A stretch of DNA of 64,000 nt from MFD04580-c1 sp963702995 (GTDB lineage Bacteria > Planctomycetota > Phycisphaerae > Tepidisphaerales > Tepidisphaeraceae): contig OY969783.1 of NCBI GenBank assembly GCA_963702995.1, forward strand, positions 6,634,001-6,698,000, read 5' to 3'. The position numbers and the translations under genes were made by a program. Shown one piece after another: positions 31,867-40,747 of the stretch. The notes under the pieces were generated by a model. It was not told the origin of the DNA, did no database searches, and saw nothing but the letters and a program-made list of their open reading frames with translations. Every line of letters begins with the position of its first letter. Position 1 is the stretch's first letter.

Positions 31867-34479
31867 CTAAGCCAGCCGTCGCGCGTCCCCCGGAGGGGAC
31901 GCGATGGCGGGCGGGGCGGCCAAGCCGTCTTTGGGCTCGGCGCTGGCGGGAAGAAGCAGGATCGCCCGGGTGCCCTTCCCCGGGCGGCTCTCCAATCGAA
32001 TCGAGCCGCCACTGGCCTCGATCCACCGCAGCGCTTTCGCCAGCCCAAGACCACGGCGCCTGCCGGCGGCCTTATTGCTGAAGAACGGGTCAAATGCCCG
32101 CCTGGCCGTCTGGTCGTCCATGCCACAGCCGTCATCGGCGACGCTCACCACCACCCGCTGACCGTATGGGTCAAACGCGGCGTGGATCGCAACATGCCCG
32201 GCCGCCGGGTTGGTCGCGTGGATCGCGTTGTCGATCACTTCGGTCAAGGCGCCCGACACCTGCCGCTCGTCCACATGGACCAGGGGCAGGTCACCCATGG
32301 TGACCTCAATGTCCCTATCGGCCGGATCGTTGTGCATCTTGGCCTCGTGCAAAGCCCGCTGCACAAGGTCCGCCAGGTCACAGTCCTGCGGCGAAGGGGG
32401 CTCCGGACGGGCAAAGTCCATCAACTCGGTGATGATCCCGCTCAGGCGGTGACTTTGCTCGTAGATCAAGTGGGCCGAGGCTTTGTGGCGCGGGTCGGTC
32501 AGCTGCTGGGCCAGGAGTTGTGAACGACCCGATATCACGGCGAGCGGGTTGTTCATTTCGTGCGCCGCCCCGGCCGCCATCTCGCCGACGCTGAGCATCG
32601 CCTTGCTCCGGAGCAGCTCACTCTGGGCGTCGTGGAGCCGACGGTTGGCATCGGCAAGCTGCTCTGAAAGCGCCCGGGCCTCCTCGCGGATCTGAGACGT
32701 CCGAAGGGCGAGCGACCACGCCCCGGCCAGACCGACCAATTCCTGCGCCTGGGGGCTTAGCCGTTGCGCCTCGCCGAACGCCGCACCCCAGAGGACGCCG
32801 CCGATGCACGCGCCGTCGGCCTCCAGGCAAATCCAGAAGCGTTTGTCCTGTGGAAGCCGAGGGGAGACGGCGGAGACAAGCCATTCGAGCGTCTGATCGG
32901 CGGGCAGGACAGGCCCGTCGCCGGGCGCTGGGTTCATTGGGCGGCCGCCGGGGTCGGGAAGGACGCCCGGAGCGGGAAATCCGTCGGTGACAGAAATTCT
33001 GGCCGGCGCGGCGGGCGCGATCGAGGCGGGCGCCATCAAGGGTGGCGCCATCCCGGCGTTCGCCGCCGCGGTGGCCGGGTCGGCGGGGGAGAGGAACGTA
33101 CCCGGGCCGGTGAGCGCGATCTCGCGGATGAAAAGCGGTGGCGCGTCGAACGGGCGGGTGACATCGGACATGCCGGGGAGGTCGATGAGAGATGTTTCAA
33201 ATACCTCGCCGCTGTCGTTGCAGAGGACGGCCTCGGCGTAGTCCTGCCCGGGGGCAAGGCTGAACGCGGCCGCGACCGAGACGCCCAGCACCCCGATGGC
33301 GGTCGAGCCGATCGACTGAAGCACCGCCTGGGTCGGGGCGTCGGGCCGCAGCCCGCTGTGGAACTGGCTCAGCGCGTCCAGAAATCGGGATCGCTGCGTG
33401 AGCCGCTGATTCTTGACGGCAAGCTGTACGCTGACGCGGCTGAGCGCCTTGTTCGCCTGCGTTAACGCCTGCTGATAGAGCTCGTCCGCGCTCGACTGGC
33501 CCAGGCCCAGCGCCTTGGCGCGGGGCTCGACGCGTTCCACAAGTTTCGCCATCACCTCATCGGTCTGGGGGCCCGTCAGCCCGATGGCCTCCTCCAGGCT
33601 CTGCCGGGAGATCGGGAACGTGAAGTTGCCGCTGTAGCCCAGGTGCTTTTCGCGGACGAGCTGGTCGGCGAGGGTGACGAGGTTGATCAGCTTCGGGCTC
33701 TTGAGGTTCGCCGGAAGCGCCTGCGGCGGCTGGCCGTGCAGCCAGATGGATTCACGGATGGCCTGCGGGAGTTGCCATCGTTCGGCCAGCCGCTTGCCGG
33801 CGACCATGTGATCGAGCCCGATCACGGTGCGCTCGATGTCGGCGATGTTGCCGCAGAGCAACTCGGCCGCCTCGACAACGCGGGCGAAGCTCTTGGGCAG
33901 CACGGCATCCAGGGCGACCTTTCCCAGGTCGTGCAGGAGCCCGCAAATGAAGGCCTCGGTCGGCGCGACGTCGCGCTCGTGGGAGCGGGCCGGGCCGGCG
34001 GCGGTGGAGGAGGCGGCGCTGGGCGGAGCGCCGCTGGCCGATCGTCGCGTGGCGGCCGCCTCGGCGAGCAGCTCGGCGCAGCAGGCCACGGCGACGCAAT
34101 GGGTCCAAAATTCCTCGCGATTGAACCGCTTCTCGGCGGGGGCGGACGGGGCCTTGGTAGGGTCTTGCTTTCGATCGGCGAAGACGTGGTAGATCGAGAT
34201 CGCCAATACGGCGTTGCGAACGGCATCGAAGCCGAGCAGGACGACCGCCCGATCGATCGTCTGCACTTCCGACCGCACGCCCAGGCTGGCGCGGCGGGTG
34301 AGCTGGAGGATCCGAGCGGTCAGGGAGGGGTCGGACCCGATGAGCTGAACGACATCTCGGGCGGACGAGGTCGTGTCGCCGGTCACTTCCAGGACCCGGA
34401 GGGCGACCGCAGGGAGAGTGGGCAGCTCTTCGAGCTGCTGCAAGATTAACTCAACGCGCTTTTCCCGCAGGTCGGCCAT
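31867..34479 (-). CDS. HDOD-GAF hybrid sensor histidine kinase
   Basis: An 870-residue soluble histidine kinase. Residues 1-240 form an HDOD domain (LPTLPAVALRVLEVTGD; IGSDPSLTARILQLTRRAS; FICGLLHDLGKVALDAVLP), here apparently used as input. A helical segment (LAVKNQRLTQRSRFLDALSQ) and a GAF-like region follow to about 630. The DHp helix reads GEMAAGAAHEMNNPLAVISG with the phospho-His in HEMNNP. The ATPase domain has the N box (EVIDNAIHATNP), DDGCGMD and GRRRGLGLA. No membrane segment is seen. ATG 34479 begins the HDOD homology. It sits between an HTH-receiver protein and a receiver-GAF protein on the same strand, suggesting a three-protein phosphorelay. Confidence 0.92.
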   Translation of the reverse strand: MADLREKRVELILQQLEELPTLPAVALRVLEVTGDTTSSARDVVQLIGSDPSLTARILQLTRRASLGVRSEVQTIDRAVVLLGFDAVRNAVLAISIYHVFADRKQDPTKAPSAPAEKRFNREEFWTHCVAVACCAELLAEAAATRRSASGAPPSAASSTAAGPARSHERDVAPTEAFICGLLHDLGKVALDAVLPKSFARVVEAAELLCGNIADIERTVIGLDHMVAGKRLAERWQLPQAIRESIWLHGQPPQALPANLKSPKLINLVTLADQLVREKHLGYSGNFTFPISRQSLEEAIGLTGPQTDEVMAKLVERVEPRAKALGLGQSSADELYQQALTQANKALSRVSVQLAVKNQRLTQRSRFLDALSQFHSGLRPDAPTQAVLQSIGSTAIGVLGVSVAAAFSLAPGQDYAEAVLCNDSGEVFETSLIDLPGMSDVTRPFDAPPLFIREIALTGPGTFLSPADPATAAANAGMAPPLMAPASIAPAAPARISVTDGFPAPGVLPDPGGRPMNPAPGDGPVLPADQTLEWLVSAVSPRLPQDKRFWICLEADGACIGGVLWGAAFGEAQRLSPQAQELVGLAGAWSLALRTSQIREEARALSEQLADANRRLHDAQSELLRSKAMLSVGEMAAGAAHEMNNPLAVISGRSQLLAQQLTDPRHKASAHLIYEQSHRLSGIITELMDFARPEPPSPQDCDLADLVQRALHEAKMHNDPADRDIEVTMGDLPLVHVDERQVSGALTEVIDNAIHATNPAAGHVAIHAAFDPYGQRVVVSVADDGCGMDDQTARRAFDPFFSNKAAGRRRGLGLAKALRWIEASGGSIRLESRPGKGTRAILLLPASAEPKDGLAAPPAIASPPGDARRLA

Positions 34480-34642
34480 GGTGATGTACGGCTGGCGGAG
34501 GCCGAGCCGCGGCCGAGCTTCAGCCGGCGTCCTCCGGCGGTATCGGCGCGGTCGGGCGTCGAGCTTGATCGAACAACCGGGCTCAGCCCGCAAAGGCCTG
34601 GGGCCGGGCCTTCATCTTCCAGCGCTCGGATCGGCCGCCGCT

Positions 34643-35206
34643 TCAGACGGTGAGTAGCTCGCCGACCCGCTCGATCAGCTTTTCGATGTTGAACGGCTTC
34701 TTGACGAACTCGTCGGCGCCGCTCTTGAGCAGCTCGTTGATCTCATCCTGGTTGACGACGCCCGAAACAATGATGATCTTCATGTGCTCGAAATTCGGGT
34801 TCTTGCGGATCGTCTGGCAGACGACGTTGCCGTTGATGTCCGGCAGCATGTAGTCCAGGATCAGCAGGTCAGGCATGAACTCCTGAGTGAGGATGCCGGC
34901 GTCGTACCCCGTGCCGGCCGTCTTCACCTCAAACCGTCCGTCGCGTTCGAGCACGTCAACGAACAGTTCCACGATTTCCGGGTCGTCGTCCACGACCAGG
35001 ATCTTCTGTTTCCCCGTGTCCAGCGCGTCCGGCGGGATGTTGTTGTCCTTCATGAAGGCGACGAGCGCTTCGCGGGGGATGCGCCGGAAGCGGCTTCCGG
35101 GGACACGAAAGCCCTTCAGGCGGCCGCTGTCGAAACAGCGGATGATTGTCTGCTGCGACACCTTGCAGATCTCTGCCGCTTCACCCGTCGTGAACACCGA
35201 TTTCAT
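34643..35206 (-). CDS. Excisionase-type HTH fused to a receiver domain
   Basis: A 187-residue regulator. Residues 1-58 are an excisionase/MerR-like winged helix (FTTGEAAEICKVSQQTIIRC, FDSGRLKGFRVPGSRFRRIP). Residues 68-187 are a receiver domain (ILVVDDDPE; phosphoacceptor Asp in LLILDYMLPD; IIIVSG; Lys in FVKKPF). The usual order, receiver first, is reversed. Such HTH-REC proteins may bind DNA in a phosphorylation-dependent way. GGAG precedes ATG 35206. Its stop is 163 bases before the HDOD-histidine kinase, which is the likely phosphodonor. Confidence 0.9.
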   Translation of the reverse strand: MKSVFTTGEAAEICKVSQQTIIRCFDSGRLKGFRVPGSRFRRIPREALVAFMKDNNIPPDALDTGKQKILVVDDDPEIVELFVDVLERDGRFEVKTAGTGYDAGILTQEFMPDLLILDYMLPDINGNVVCQTIRKNPNFEHMKIIIVSGVVNQDEINELLKSGADEFVKKPFNIEKLIERVGELLTV

Positions 35207-35642
35207 GCGTTGCTCCGTTGCGGACAGCACCACTTCCCGAGCGGGGAACCGTTTCTTTCCGCGGCATCCCCCAGCGGCCATGACTCTGATCCACGCGTGC
35301 CGACCCGCCTTGCCTAGAAGGGCCAGGGTCACAACCGCTCGGCCGCCCGAGCCACCCAGCTTCCGCATCCTACTGCGCCCAGTGGCAAGCGATGAGCGTC
35401 CTGCCCCGTCGGCTTGTACTTTGGACCACAGTCCGTTGGCAAGTCGGCACAGGTATTATCGGTTCGCTCAATCCCCCATCTTTCCTATTTAACCATCGGC
35501 GGCGAGGTTTTCTGACTTGAGTAGTTGATTTGACACGCATGAGAGCGTTTGGGTAGCCACAGCCTTCGCCGGCAAATTACGTTGTCGATTGACGTGCGAA
35601 GAGGGCGAGCCGAGCACGAGAGTCAAGCCGGAGTGGCAGCGA
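35207..35642. other. Intergenic region between the signalling group and a TPR gene
   Basis: About 435 bases with no convincing gene on either strand. The AT-richer stretch near 35470-35530 (CTATTTAACC, TTGATTTGAC) could hold the promoter of the HTH-receiver operon, but no clear -35/-10 pair is seen. Confidence 0.4.
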
Positions 35643-37721
35643 TCACTCGGGCTTTTGCTTGGGGGCGGCTGCCGTCGGAACTGGCGTCAATCGTTTCAGC
35701 GTATCCGCCACCCAAAGCTTGTATCGTTGAGCGGGATCAAATCGGGAGACAGCCTCGCAGCAGTCCAAGGCCTTTGCAGTCAGCAGTGGCTTGGTGTCGG
35801 CCGAGGTGCTCGGGGCGAGTAGCATGCGCTGGTACGCTTTGGCGAGCCAGACATACGTCTCGGCGTCGCTCCTCACGCTGGTGGAATAAACCAACATCGA
35901 GATGGCGTCCGAGAACCGCCCCTGTGCCATCCGAAGCCTTCCCTCGGCCAGTGCGCAGGCGGCGACGCACCGTGATCGTGCGGGAACGGGGATGCGCATA
36001 CGCGCCAGTCGCTCATTCGCGTACCAGAATTGCTGTTCCGCATACTGCCACGCATCCGATCGATCGAGCTGGGCGCAGCAGATCTGGGCGTGGGCCAGGA
36101 TCGGGATTTCTTCCACATAGATCGCTTCGTCTCCCGGGCCGGAGTCGTTCTCGACTTTTTCGTCCACGGTCGTGGGTGCCCTGTCGGCGGCGAGCACGGC
36201 ATCGAACTGCCGGATCGCTTCACCGATCTCGCCCGCGTCCCGATACGCGACCGCCAGTTCAAACCGGGAACGCGTCGGGAGGAAGCGGAGCTCGAACGCG
36301 ACTCGGAAATGTTCCACGGCATCGTTGAAATCGTTCCTGGCGCGACGGATATGGGCGATCCAGAAATGGGTCTTCGCCTGAAATCGAACCGCTTCAGGGG
36401 CCGTATAGCCCAGAGCCGCGGTAAGAACATCCAGCGATCGCTGCAATCCGGCCGCCCGGTCCTCCGCCTTGGCGGCCGAAAGCGCCTGGCGATAGATCGA
36501 CTCCGCCTGATTTAGCAGGTGCACCGGGCTATTCGGCTCAAGAAACAGCTCAGTGTCGAACGCCGCCTTCGCCTGCGCCGTGTCGCGGGCGAAATAGTAA
36601 ACGCCGCCAAGGTTGTGATACGACCTCGCGGCGAGTGGGTTTGTGTCGCGGGCTCGCCGGGCTTCGGCGATCGCCAGGGGCAGGTTGCGGCTCGCGCCAC
36701 GGCGGTCGTCGTCTGACTGGGCCAGTGCCAGGGCCCGCGTTCCCCGCAGGCCGGACCGGGCTACCGCGCCTGGGTACTTCGCCTCCAGCCTCTTGATTGC
36801 TTCGTCAAGTTGATGCGCGGCGCCGCGCCATTTCTTTCGGAAATGGAGCCAGTAGCCAATTGCCGCTGACAAATGCCCCTGTTCCCACGGTCCCGCGTTC
36901 GCGGCCGCCCGCCGCAACGCTTTCAGTCGCTTCACCTCCGCGACGGCGTCGGCCGTGGTCGTCTTCGAGCTTTGCGCTCGGGCTGCGATCGCCTTAAAGT
37001 TCGAACAGGTCAGGATAGCGCGGACAGCCGCCAATTTCGGCGCCAGCGCGGTGCCGAATCGGTCCAATCGGCGGAAGTACGCGATCATTTCCTCCAGGCA
37101 CTCGTTCGAGGCGTCCTCGACGGTGTCCGCGAAAAAGTCCCATGCGGCGTTGTGGGCGTTGACGTGCGTGGGCCCTATAAGCGATGCCGCTCGATACCCT
37201 CGAAACTCGGGGCGGTTCGGGTCGATCCGGACGGCCGCATCAAACGCGTGGCGCGCCTCCATGGCGAGCTCTGGCCTCCCTGAGGGCGCGGCGGCCAAAC
37301 GAAGCAACAAGAGCGCTCTCCCCCGGTCGCACTGCACGTCCGGGTCATCGGGGGCCAGTTCGGCGGCCGAGCGCAGGATGCCGAGGCAGCGCCAAAGGTC
37401 AGCCTGAGGATCGGGCGCATGCTCGGCCTTGGAATCGAAGACGGCCGCCAGGTTCCGAAGGCAGTTGCAGAGCAGACGCTCGCGCCGCTCGATCGATGCG
37501 GTGTTTTCGCCCTGGCGGGGCCAGCCGAGCCCCGCGTTGATAACTGCCAGGAGGTGGCTGCGAATCGCCTTCTCGCAGTAGGAGCGGACAGCGCCCCCTC
37601 GGGCGTGAGCGCCCGGTTGCCCCACGAACGAACGCGCGGTCCGATCGGCCAGTTCGCGGTAACACAGCCCGCGGAGATCGTAGGCTTTGGCCTTGTCCTC
37701 CCGTTCGGCACGCATTTCCAA
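35643..37721 (-). CDS. Long TPR-like protein, C-terminal part
   Basis: A 690-residue helical-repeat segment with many TPR-type units (for example YHNLGGVYYFARDTAQAKAA, FWIAHIRRARNDFNDAVEHF and RFELAVAYRDAGEIGEAIRQ). There is no catalytic motif. Upstream in this same frame, YRAVIAQCERVLEMRAERED continues the coding pattern to about 37820, where the frame of the preceding piece ends. The ATG- or TTG-like codon near 37721 is therefore not a real start. With the N-terminal membrane part it forms one protein of about 1080 residues. The function is unknown. Confidence 0.75.
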   Translation of the reverse strand: MEMRAEREDKAKAYDLRGLCYRELADRTARSFVGQPGAHARGGAVRSYCEKAIRSHLLAVINAGLGWPRQGENTASIERRERLLCNCLRNLAAVFDSKAEHAPDPQADLWRCLGILRSAAELAPDDPDVQCDRGRALLLLRLAAAPSGRPELAMEARHAFDAAVRIDPNRPEFRGYRAASLIGPTHVNAHNAAWDFFADTVEDASNECLEEMIAYFRRLDRFGTALAPKLAAVRAILTCSNFKAIAARAQSSKTTTADAVAEVKRLKALRRAAANAGPWEQGHLSAAIGYWLHFRKKWRGAAHQLDEAIKRLEAKYPGAVARSGLRGTRALALAQSDDDRRGASRNLPLAIAEARRARDTNPLAARSYHNLGGVYYFARDTAQAKAAFDTELFLEPNSPVHLLNQAESIYRQALSAAKAEDRAAGLQRSLDVLTAALGYTAPEAVRFQAKTHFWIAHIRRARNDFNDAVEHFRVAFELRFLPTRSRFELAVAYRDAGEIGEAIRQFDAVLAADRAPTTVDEKVENDSGPGDEAIYVEEIPILAHAQICCAQLDRSDAWQYAEQQFWYANERLARMRIPVPARSRCVAACALAEGRLRMAQGRFSDAISMLVYSTSVRSDAETYVWLAKAYQRMLLAPSTSADTKPLLTAKALDCCEAVSRFDPAQRYKLWVADTLKRLTPVPTAAAPKQKPE

Positions 37722-37791
37722 GACGCGCTCGCACTGGGCGATGACCGCGCGATATTTCGTCGGGGTGCTCGGTTCGATCGGCTTCGACCGT

Positions 37792-38910
37792 TCACGCCTC
37801 AGTTCCGCGAACCCGTTCAGCGCGCAGCGCGTAACAGGCGTGCCAGTCGTTCGGGCCCTGCTTCATCGCCTGAGCGAAGGCGTATGCCGCCGCTTGGCTC
37901 TGTCGTAACTCCGTATATACGACACCCAGGTTGTAGTACGCGAGCGAGAACTGCTCATCATCGGACAGGGCCTGGATGAAGCACCGTTCGGCCTCTTTGA
38001 GGTTGTTGGGCCGGTCGCGCGGCGTTCGGACGCAATTACGGTAGGTGCTAAGCCCGCTGCTGAACCGCTCGACGGCCCGCCATCGAACCGTGCGGCCGAG
38101 CGCCTGGTCGGCGAAGATCCGGCAGGCGAGCTCCTCGACCATATCCGAAGGGGAGCGGCCGGATCCTTCGCCCTGTGCTGGGGGCCGCAGCGGGGCAGGG
38201 TCGTCAACGCGCCACGTGAAGGTCCGAGCGCCGAGCGTCATCTGCGCGGTCAGAGCCCTCGCGCCGGCGCCTTCGTACAGCGTCGCGCGCAGTCGGGGTC
38301 CCTGAACCAGCGCCTCAAGGACGGAGACGATCGGCTTCAACGGGACCGACACGCCGGCGATGCTCACCTTATTCTCGCCACTGAGGGTTTTCAGCTCGGA
38401 GCCGACGTCATCAACCTGGATGGCCGCCTCGGTTGGACGATGCGCCCCCGCGATCGAGGGGATCGCGCGTTGCTCGTCAACGTCGTCATACAACTGACTG
38501 AGTCGCGCCAACTGCACCCCCAGCAGGTTCGCAAGCCCCGAGACCGGCGGCTTCCCCGTATCTGCCCCCGCGCCGATGAACTCCTCGATCAGGATCCGGC
38601 GGGATCGATACTGATAGGACCGATAAAAAAGCACCAGGGCGAAGAAGCCCACGATCTGAATCCCCAGCCCCGTGTCGCCCGTGTTCCCCAGTGAAGGGGC
38701 CTTCAGCAGGCTGAAGGGCCAATAGGGGCTCACGTGTGGCGCGGCCCACCGGATGAACGTCGCCACAGCACATACGACAATCGCCGACGCAAGGAAACCG
38801 AGGAGGAGCCCCTGAACCCCGCGCGACCCCCACCGGATGACGCGGCGGATCCGGCACCCGAGCCGCCATGCCCGCATGACCACGCGAACGATGAATTGCG
38901 GCGAGCTCAT
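37792..38910 (-). CDS. Long TPR-like protein, N-terminal membrane part
   Basis: The N-terminal part of the large TPR protein. A basic start (VMRAWRLGCRIRRVIRWGSR) precedes two membrane helices (VQGLLLGFLASAIVVCAVAT and LGIQIVGFFALVLFYRSYQY). A mixed alpha/beta domain to about 290 follows, then the first TPR units (FSLAYYNLGVVYTELRQSQA). The frame shifts by +1 near 37820: NDWHACYAL should pass into ALNGFAELRRERSK. ATG 38910 is chosen, with GGGGA about six bases upstream. The TPR part probably faces the cytoplasm because of the basic N-terminus, but topology is inferred. Confidence 0.72.
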   Translation of the reverse strand: MSSPQFIVRVVMRAWRLGCRIRRVIRWGSRGVQGLLLGFLASAIVVCAVATFIRWAAPHVSPYWPFSLLKAPSLGNTGDTGLGIQIVGFFALVLFYRSYQYRSRRILIEEFIGAGADTGKPPVSGLANLLGVQLARLSQLYDDVDEQRAIPSIAGAHRPTEAAIQVDDVGSELKTLSGENKVSIAGVSVPLKPIVSVLEALVQGPRLRATLYEGAGARALTAQMTLGARTFTWRVDDPAPLRPPAQGEGSGRSPSDMVEELACRIFADQALGRTVRWRAVERFSSGLSTYRNCVRTPRDRPNNLKEAERCFIQALSDDEQFSLAYYNLGVVYTELRQSQAAAYAFAQAMKQGPNDWHACYALRAERVRGTEA

Positions 38911-39102
38911 TCGTGGTCCCCATGAAGTGCCCCCGAAGTTACCCCTTCCCATCCAGGGCGGTTCGACCGGCGCCACGACCCGAAGATGGCATCAAATTGA
39001 TATGTGGGCGATCTTAGCGGTCTATGCTTCGCCGAGCGAACGATCCCGGTTTGTGCGACAGGCGCAAGCCGGCCCGGTCGGGGTCAGTGGCGACAACAAG
39101 AA

Positions 39103-39124
39103 AGCCCCTGCTTTCGCAGGGGCT
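39103..39124 (-). terminator. Rho-independent terminator of rpsD
   Basis: A perfect 9-bp stem, AGCCCCTGC/GCAGGGGCT, with a GAAA tetraloop on the minus strand, followed by TTCTTGTTG. It begins about 35 bases after the rpsD stop. The GNRA loop and T-rich tail support an intrinsic terminator. Confidence 0.8.
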
Positions 39125-39158
39125 CGAGGGAGATTCATCATTTCTTGCCGGACATCGA

Positions 39159-39755
39159 TCAGCGATAGAACTCAATGATCAGGTTCATGTTCACTTCGAA
39201 CGGCACGTCTTCGGGGCTGGGGAGGTTGTTGATCTTGGCGGTGAGCTGGGCCGGGTTCCATTCCAGCCAGGCGGGGACGTTGTGGCCGGCGTTCAGTTCC
39301 ATGTTCTCGCGGAGCAGCTTGTGGATGCCTTCGCGGAAGGTGATCGTGTCGCCCGGCTTCACCTGGGCGCTGGCGATGTCGGTCTTGCGGCCGTTCAGCA
39401 GGACGTGCCCGTGAGCGACGATCTGGCGGGTGGCCCAAATCGTGCGGCCGACGCCGAGGCGGCGGAGGACGTTGTCCAGCCGCAACTCCAGCAACTGAAT
39501 CAGCGAGTTTGCGGTGTTGCCCTTGGACCGCTTGGCGATGTCCAGGAAGCGGCGGAATTGCTTTTCAAGCATGCCGTAGTGGTAACGAAGCTTCTGCTTC
39601 TCGGTGAGGCGGACGCCGTACTCGGTGGAGCGGCGGCCGCGATAGCCGTGCATGCCGGGGAGCGTCAGTTCCTTGGCGGTGTGCTTGGGGATGTCGGCGA
39701 TCGGAGCGCCAACGCGACGAGACAGCTTGACCTTCGGTCCGAGGTAACGACCCAT
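39159..39755 (-). CDS. rpsD: 30S ribosomal protein S4
   Basis: A 198-residue S4 protein, which nucleates 30S assembly by binding 16S rRNA. It has the standard start MGRYLGPKVKLSRRVG, the block YGVRLTEKQKLRYHYGMLEK and the S4 RNA-binding domain (RLDNVLRRLGVGRTIWATRQ, then HVLLNGRKTDIAS). The N-terminal zinc-binding cysteines found in some S4 proteins are absent, so it is the C-minus form. It stands alone, without rpsM, rpsK or rpoA next to it, and has its own terminator. In many bacteria S4 represses its own operon; whether that holds here is not visible. Confidence 0.97.
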   Translation of the reverse strand: MGRYLGPKVKLSRRVGAPIADIPKHTAKELTLPGMHGYRGRRSTEYGVRLTEKQKLRYHYGMLEKQFRRFLDIAKRSKGNTANSLIQLLELRLDNVLRRLGVGRTIWATRQIVAHGHVLLNGRKTDIASAQVKPGDTITFREGIHKLLRENMELNAGHNVPAWLEWNPAQLTAKINNLPSPEDVPFEVNMNLIIEFYR

Positions 39756-40188
39756 GGGGAGACTGCTTTCTACGGGCGGATTTGCCGCCCGTCTCAGGAC
39801 ATGCGCCGCGAGCAACCCCATTGTGTGGCTCGACTTCCGCGCGTTCGCCACGACGCATGGTTCTGAGGCATGCGGCGCGGTCCCTCGTCGCGTCAACAAC
39901 CTGCTTCGACGTCCATGAACGAAGGGGGAGCGAGTCTAGCGAATTCGTGGTGAGAGGCAAGGGATCCGCGATCCGTCGTTCATGATTTGGACATCAGTGG
40001 CGGAGACTGACGCACACGGACTCCTCGGCCGTCTTCCCCTGGGGTCCCGGGCGTTCACTTCTCTGACGGAAGACGAGGTGAACGCCAAGGCGCCAAGAAC
40101 GCCAAGGCAGGAGCGCCAAGAAAAGCGCGGAAGGCTCGACGGCGCTTGTGATGGGGCTTCCGCTGCGCGATCGAGGCGGCAGGCGGTT
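39756..40188. other. Intergenic region upstream of rpsD
   Basis: About 430 bases without a convincing gene. It should contain the rpsD promoter and leader on the minus strand and also holds a CGCCAAG-type repeat at 40050-40126. No obvious S4-binding leader structure was recognised by eye. Confidence 0.4.
40050..40126. repeat. CGCCAAGG tandem-like intergenic repeat
   Basis: GGCGTTCAC (40050-40058) pairs with GTGAACGCC (40078-40086). This is followed by four spaced CGCCAAG units (AACGCCAAGGCGCCAAGA, then ACGCCAAGGCAGGAGCGCCA). Runs of this unit are known from intergenic DNA of Planctomycetota and Verrucomicrobiota. Confidence 0.55.
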
Positions 40189-40389
40189 CTACGGAGCGGG
40201 GGTCGCGTCGGGCCGTTCCACGCTGGACGGCACGTGTAGCTCATTGAGTCGTTCGGAGACGTACACCAGACGCCGGCGAAGCTGCCTCGCCATTTCCGGC
40301 GACACAACTCGCTGTTCAAGAAGTTCTTCGATTCTGGATCGCTGGTGTTCGAGGCTCTCACGGTCGGTCAGACTCGCGTTGCCGTTCAT
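40189..40389 (-). CDS. Small helical protein (66 aa), hypothetical
   Basis: A short soluble protein beginning MNGNASLTDRESLEHQRSRI. It is mostly helix and probably a coiled coil (IEELLEQRVVSPEMARQL, then RRRLVYVSERLNELH), with a Pro/Ala tail. GGGAGG lies five bases before ATG 40389, a strong ribosome site. No family is recognised. It runs divergently from the signalling operon at 40748 and could be a small regulator, but there is no direct evidence. Confidence 0.6.
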   Translation of the reverse strand: MNGNASLTDRESLEHQRSRIEELLEQRVVSPEMARQLRRRLVYVSERLNELHVPSSVERPDATPAP

Positions 40390-40747
40390 GGCGACCTCCC
40401 TCGCGGATCTTGGGCTCCTCTCCACAAACGGAGTCTACCGATCTCCTGTGCCCCGCGCGAACGGTCAATTCGACAAGTTCACGTTGCGATTCCAATGGAA
40501 GTCCCGACACCAACGGGGCATGCGAAGGGAGCGAGGGGCGGCGAACGGGTTCGGCGGCCGGTCGGCTGGATGACCGGCCGCGGCGACCGCGGTGCGCCCC
40601 TGGAAAGCCACACTTCCCCGCACCGCTCTGGCCAACCTGTTTCAAAAGTCTCTGAAGCCGCTCAGATCGATCCCGCTTCCCACCGATAGGTTTTTGGAGC
40701 ACCGACAATTGATCACAAGTAGCCGTTGGTCCCCAGGAAAGGTCAAA
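40390..40747. other. Promoter region between a small gene and the signalling operon
   Basis: A divergent intergenic space of about 360 bases. No second gene is convincing. It must carry promoters for both sides; the only detail I can support is AGGAAAGG a few bases before the histidine kinase start at 40748. Confidence 0.45.
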
